This document shows positions 42,189 through 44,912 of a stretch of 44,912 nt of DNA, one piece after another. The position numbers and the translations under genes are program-made. Source of the DNA: Candidatus Saganbacteria bacterium (GTDB lineage Bacteria; Margulisbacteria; WOR-1; O2-12-FULL-45-9); NCBI GenBank assembly GCA_016932255.1, contig JAFGDE010000003.1, forward strand, positions 1 through 44,912, read 5' to 3'. Every line of letters starts with the position of its first letter. Position 1 is the first letter of the stretch. The notes under the pieces were generated by a model, which did no database searches, was not told the DNA's origin, and saw only the letters and a list, made by a program, of their open reading frames with translations.

Positions 42189-43627
42189 GCCTGCCTTATT
42201 ACGTAAAAAAGCGCGTATCCGATATCGTCATCAGCGTGGTCATGCTGGCCTTTTTATTCCTGACGCTGCTGCCGATAGGCTGGATGATCTATTCCTCGCT
42301 CAAGGATTCGACCGATATCGCTATCGGCAAGATCGGCCTGCGCCGGGCAGGCACGGACATATTGGAGATCGTGCCGCAGAATGGGGACCTGCTGGTCCTG
42401 ACCGCTGACGGGGGAGTCAATCTCTATCGCGCAGCCGACCTCAAGCGCCTGGAACATCAATCTTACAAAACAGCTGCTTCGGCCTATGTGATCGAGCCTG
42501 ACTATATCTGGCTGGTCTCAGCCAATAACGGATTATTTTGCATCTCGCGTGGGGACTTCAAGGACTATAAACGTTTTGCCCTGCCGTTCAAGGACGGCGA
42601 GGTCGAATTGAACAAGGTCACGACCATGTTCATCAAGAAGGCAGGCCGGAACCTTTACCTGGCTTTGGATTACAAAAACTATAACAATGTCTTCCGGTTC
42701 GATGCGGAGGAACTCAAGTTCATGCAGACCATCAGGAACGGTAAGAAAAAGTATTTCCCCAATGCCGGGATCCTGCAGGGCGGCGAATTCCCCGGAGTTG
42801 ACGGCGAGGTCTTTGCCCGGGCGCGGAGCAACGGCTATCTTTTTCTGGGCAGCAGCAGCGGCAAGCTTTATAAATACGATCTGACAAAAAACAAGATGGT
42901 CGCCGAAGAGCGGATGCCCCGCGGCCATCTGCTGGTGCGCTGGCGCAACTATCTCGATATGTGGAAGAACGTTAACTTTGGGCTCTATCTCAAGAACTCC
43001 CTCATAATCTGCGGTTTTACCATGCTTATCTCGATGACCCTATCGACCATGGCGGCTTATGCTCTGTCGCGCTTCCGTTTTCCGGGCGCGGACCTGTTCA
43101 GTAACGCTATCCTGGCGACCCAAATGATCCCGGCGATCATGTATTTGATCCCGCTTTATATCATGTTCGTTAAATTTACCCTGATGAGCGGCATTCCGGT
43201 CAAAGGCACTTATCTGGGCATTATTTTGATCTATTCGGCCTTTTTTACGCCTTTCTCGATCTGGATCCTGCGCGGCTTTTTCGCGGCCATTCCCAAGGAA
43301 CTCGAAGAAGCTGCCTTGATCGACGGTTGTTCGCGCTTCCAGGTCTTCTGGTACATCGCTTTGCGCCTGGCCGTGCCCGGCATCATTGCTACAGGGATCT
43401 ACACATTCCTGACCGCCTGGGATGAGCTGATGTTCGCCTGGGTCCTGACCAACGCCGATACGATGACCATACCGGTCGGCATCCGCCTGTTCGTGGGCAA
43501 TTACCAGAACCGGTTCGACCTGATGATGGCGGCGGCCGTTGTTGCAACCCTGCCGGTCGTTGTGTTATTCTTTATGCTGCAACGCCATATCGTGCGCGGC
43601 TTGACTGCTGGAGCGGTCAAGGGATAG
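42185..43627 (+). CDS. Sugar ABC permease, MalG type, with beta-propeller-like periplasmic insertion
   Basis: 480 residues, against about 280 for ordinary MalG proteins. Transmembrane helix 1 is at 12-35. Residues about 48-245 are an inserted strand-rich domain with propeller-like repeats (ILEIVPQNGDLLVLTADGGVNLYRA; YIWLVSANNGLFCISR; YLFLGSSSGKLYKYDL). The normal permease core resumes at LYLKNSLIICGF (about 263) with AAYALSRFRFPG and the EAA loop ELEEAALIDGCSRFQVFWYIALRLAVPGI (about 378-406). By topology the insert lies on the periplasmic side. Large loops are known in MalF (P2), which contacts the binding protein; a propeller in the MalG partner is unusual. It may hold a sugar-binding or sensing role. 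GAGGAG follows before the next gene. Confidence 0.9.
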   Translation: MSLPYYVKKRVSDIVISVVMLAFLFLTLLPIGWMIYSSLKDSTDIAIGKIGLRRAGTDILEIVPQNGDLLVLTADGGVNLYRAADLKRLEHQSYKTAASAYVIEPDYIWLVSANNGLFCISRGDFKDYKRFALPFKDGEVELNKVTTMFIKKAGRNLYLALDYKNYNNVFRFDAEELKFMQTIRNGKKKYFPNAGILQGGEFPGVDGEVFARARSNGYLFLGSSSGKLYKYDLTKNKMVAEERMPRGHLLVRWRNYLDMWKNVNFGLYLKNSLIICGFTMLISMTLSTMAAYALSRFRFPGADLFSNAILATQMIPAIMYLIPLYIMFVKFTLMSGIPVKGTYLGIILIYSAFFTPFSIWILRGFFAAIPKELEEAALIDGCSRFQVFWYIALRLAVPGIIATGIYTFLTAWDELMFAWVLTNADTMTIPVGIRLFVGNYQNRFDLMMAAAVVATLPVVVLFFMLQRHIVRGLTAGAVKG

Positions 43628-43645
43628 AGAGGAGCGAACTCTTTG

Positions 43646-44912
43646 ATGAAAAGAAGGACTAGCGTGGCGCTGGCAGTGCTGATTGTTCTGATCACGGCCG
43701 GTTGCGCTGTTTCAGGCAGTGAAAATGACAAAACAAAAGCCTCGGCCAGCCAGACCGGGCAGCAGGTCTTTATCGGTGTTTTCCGCGAAGGCGCTCCCCG
43801 CAATATGGGTTATATCAAGCAATTTGTTGATCAAACAGGCAAAAAGCCGGCGATGGTCATGTGGTATCAGGATTGGGCCCAGAAATTCCCGGCTGAGGCG
43901 GCGCAGAATGTCGTTGATTTCGGCGCCGTGCCTCATATTGTCTGGGAACCCTGGTACTGGGGCAACCGGGACAAGGTCAAGCTTGACGATATCATTGCCG
44001 GCAAATGGGACGATTACATAAAGTCCTGGGCCAAAGAGATCATAGCTTTCAAATCGCCGGTCTTTCTCAGGGTCGGCCACGAGTTCAATATCGACGGTTA
44101 TCCCTGGGGGATCGTTCATAACGAGAAGGACCCGGAAAAGTATGTCAAGGCTTACCGCCATATAGTGGATGTTTTCCGCAAGGAAAAGGTCAACAACGCC
44201 AAGTGGATCTGGTGCTTCATGAACTACTCTTTCCCTGATGAACCTTGGAACGACTGGACCAAGGCTTATCCGGGCAACGATTATGTCGACTGGATCGGTA
44301 TCGATGGATACAACTGGGGCAAAACGCAAAGCTGGTCGGATTGGCAGGCGTTCAAGTACCTGTTCCGTGACCAGGTCAGACAGTGCCGGGAACTCTGGCC
44401 GGATAAACCGATCATGGTGGCTGAGTTCGCTTCCGCGGAAAAAGGCGGCGACAAGGCTGCTTGGATAAGGGAACTCCCCGGTTATCTAAAAAGCAGCATG
44501 CGCGATATCGATGCGATCATCTGGTTCGACTTGAAGAAAGAAGCTGACTGGCGGATCACCTCAAGCGATAAATCCCTGGCGGCTTTCAAGGAGATCATGA
44601 AGGACCCGATTTTTTCCAGTTCCGGACAAGCAATGGCGGCACTGAGCCTTACCGGAAAAAAAGCGGAGAAACGTTTAGCTGAGGCTTTGCGCAATTACGG
44701 CACGATCACGGTAGATGGCGACCTGAAAGAGTGGGGCAAATGCCGGCCGATCAGCATGGCCGACCGATCCTTTGTCAAAGAGGGCTCTGATTGGGGCGGA
44801 CCGGAAGACCTGTCCGGCCTGGCTTATGTTATGTGGGATGATGAGTATCTTTACTTTGCCGCCGATATCACGGACAAGATCCCGCTGGTCAATAAACAGC
44901 AGAAACAGGATA
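43646..44912 (+). CDS. GH26-family lipoprotein with CBM9-like C-terminal region, partial
   Basis: 422 codons are open to the right edge, so the C-terminus is missing. LITAGC places the lipidated Cys at residue 20. The GH26 domain (about 38-325) shows LRVGHEFNIDGYPW (141-154) with Glu146 as acid/base, DYVDWIGIDGYNWG (212-225) and MVAEFAS (257-263) with Glu260 as nucleophile. From about 350 a CBM9/DOMON-like sandwich starts (TITVDGDLKEWG, then LAYVMWDDEYLYFAADITD). GAGGAG is 10 bases before the ATG. It follows the MalG-like permease by 18 bases, so it belongs to the same operon. It is a second, longer paralogue of the GH26 at 39893. Confidence 0.88.
   Translation, partial: MKRRTSVALAVLIVLITAGCAVSGSENDKTKASASQTGQQVFIGVFREGAPRNMGYIKQFVDQTGKKPAMVMWYQDWAQKFPAEAAQNVVDFGAVPHIVWEPWYWGNRDKVKLDDIIAGKWDDYIKSWAKEIIAFKSPVFLRVGHEFNIDGYPWGIVHNEKDPEKYVKAYRHIVDVFRKEKVNNAKWIWCFMNYSFPDEPWNDWTKAYPGNDYVDWIGIDGYNWGKTQSWSDWQAFKYLFRDQVRQCRELWPDKPIMVAEFASAEKGGDKAAWIRELPGYLKSSMRDIDAIIWFDLKKEADWRITSSDKSLAAFKEIMKDPIFSSSGQAMAALSLTGKKAEKRLAEALRNYGTITVDGDLKEWGKCRPISMADRSFVKEGSDWGGPEDLSGLAYVMWDDEYLYFAADITDKIPLVNKQQKQD

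Overview
The window reads as chromosomal DNA of a Gram-negative bacterium from a poorly cultured lineage. The evidence is a PorV/UPF0164-type outer-membrane barrel, a second barrel-like protein ending in Phe, lipoproteins, FlgD-like C-terminal Ig domains and very long multidomain proteins. The style recalls Margulisbacteria/WOR-1 or Omnitrophota, but the sequence alone does not fix the phylum. I found no rRNA, tRNA, transposase, phage gene or CRISPR array. Coding density is high: no gap exceeds about 190 bases.

Minus strand, 1-39400 (17 genes in 8 transcription units). From high to low coordinate: (i) 39400-33917, a UDPGP-like UDP-sugar pyrophosphorylase, a GlgC-like nucleotidyltransferase, and a fusion of a GT5 glycogen-synthase N-half to an HD domain; (ii) 33848-26081, a 2213-residue membrane protein whose C-terminal part looks like a BcsA-type GT2 synthase, plus a membrane-anchored TPR protein; (iii) 26009-18575, a GH8 domain fused to a helical region, then a TPR protein with a C-terminal beta-barrel (BcsC-like); (iv) 18459-15863, a small membrane protein and a Cys-containing Ig-like repeat protein; (v) 15742-14621, a soluble Ser/Thr kinase; (vi) 14431-8358, a membrane Ser/Thr kinase, a coiled-coil protein and a PP2C phosphatase; (vii) 8242-1263, three surface-type proteins; (viii) 1212 to the left edge, a PorV-like barrel.

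The main finding is that all eight units start with the same promoter-like element, TGAAATTT-N12-(G/A)(C/A)CGATA(A/T), with an invariant 12-base gap. It resembles sigma-28/FliA/WhiG-type promoters. It ties a putative exopolysaccharide synthesis and export machine, kinase/phosphatase signalling and a set of surface proteins into one apparent regulon. The polysaccharide genes together resemble a divergent synthase-dependent secretion system: nucleotide-sugar supply, GT2 synthase, GH8, TPR scaffold and TPR-barrel exporter.

Plus strand, 39489-44912. A divergent operon starts from an extended -10 promoter that overlaps the minus-strand element. It encodes a small beta-sandwich-like protein, a GH26 lipoprotein, a two-helix membrane protein, two sugar-ABC permeases (the MalG-like one carries a beta-propeller-like insertion of about 200 residues in its first periplasmic loop) and a second GH26 lipoprotein with the start of a CBM9-like domain, cut by the window end. 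This looks like a beta-glycan degradation and uptake unit facing the synthesis unit.
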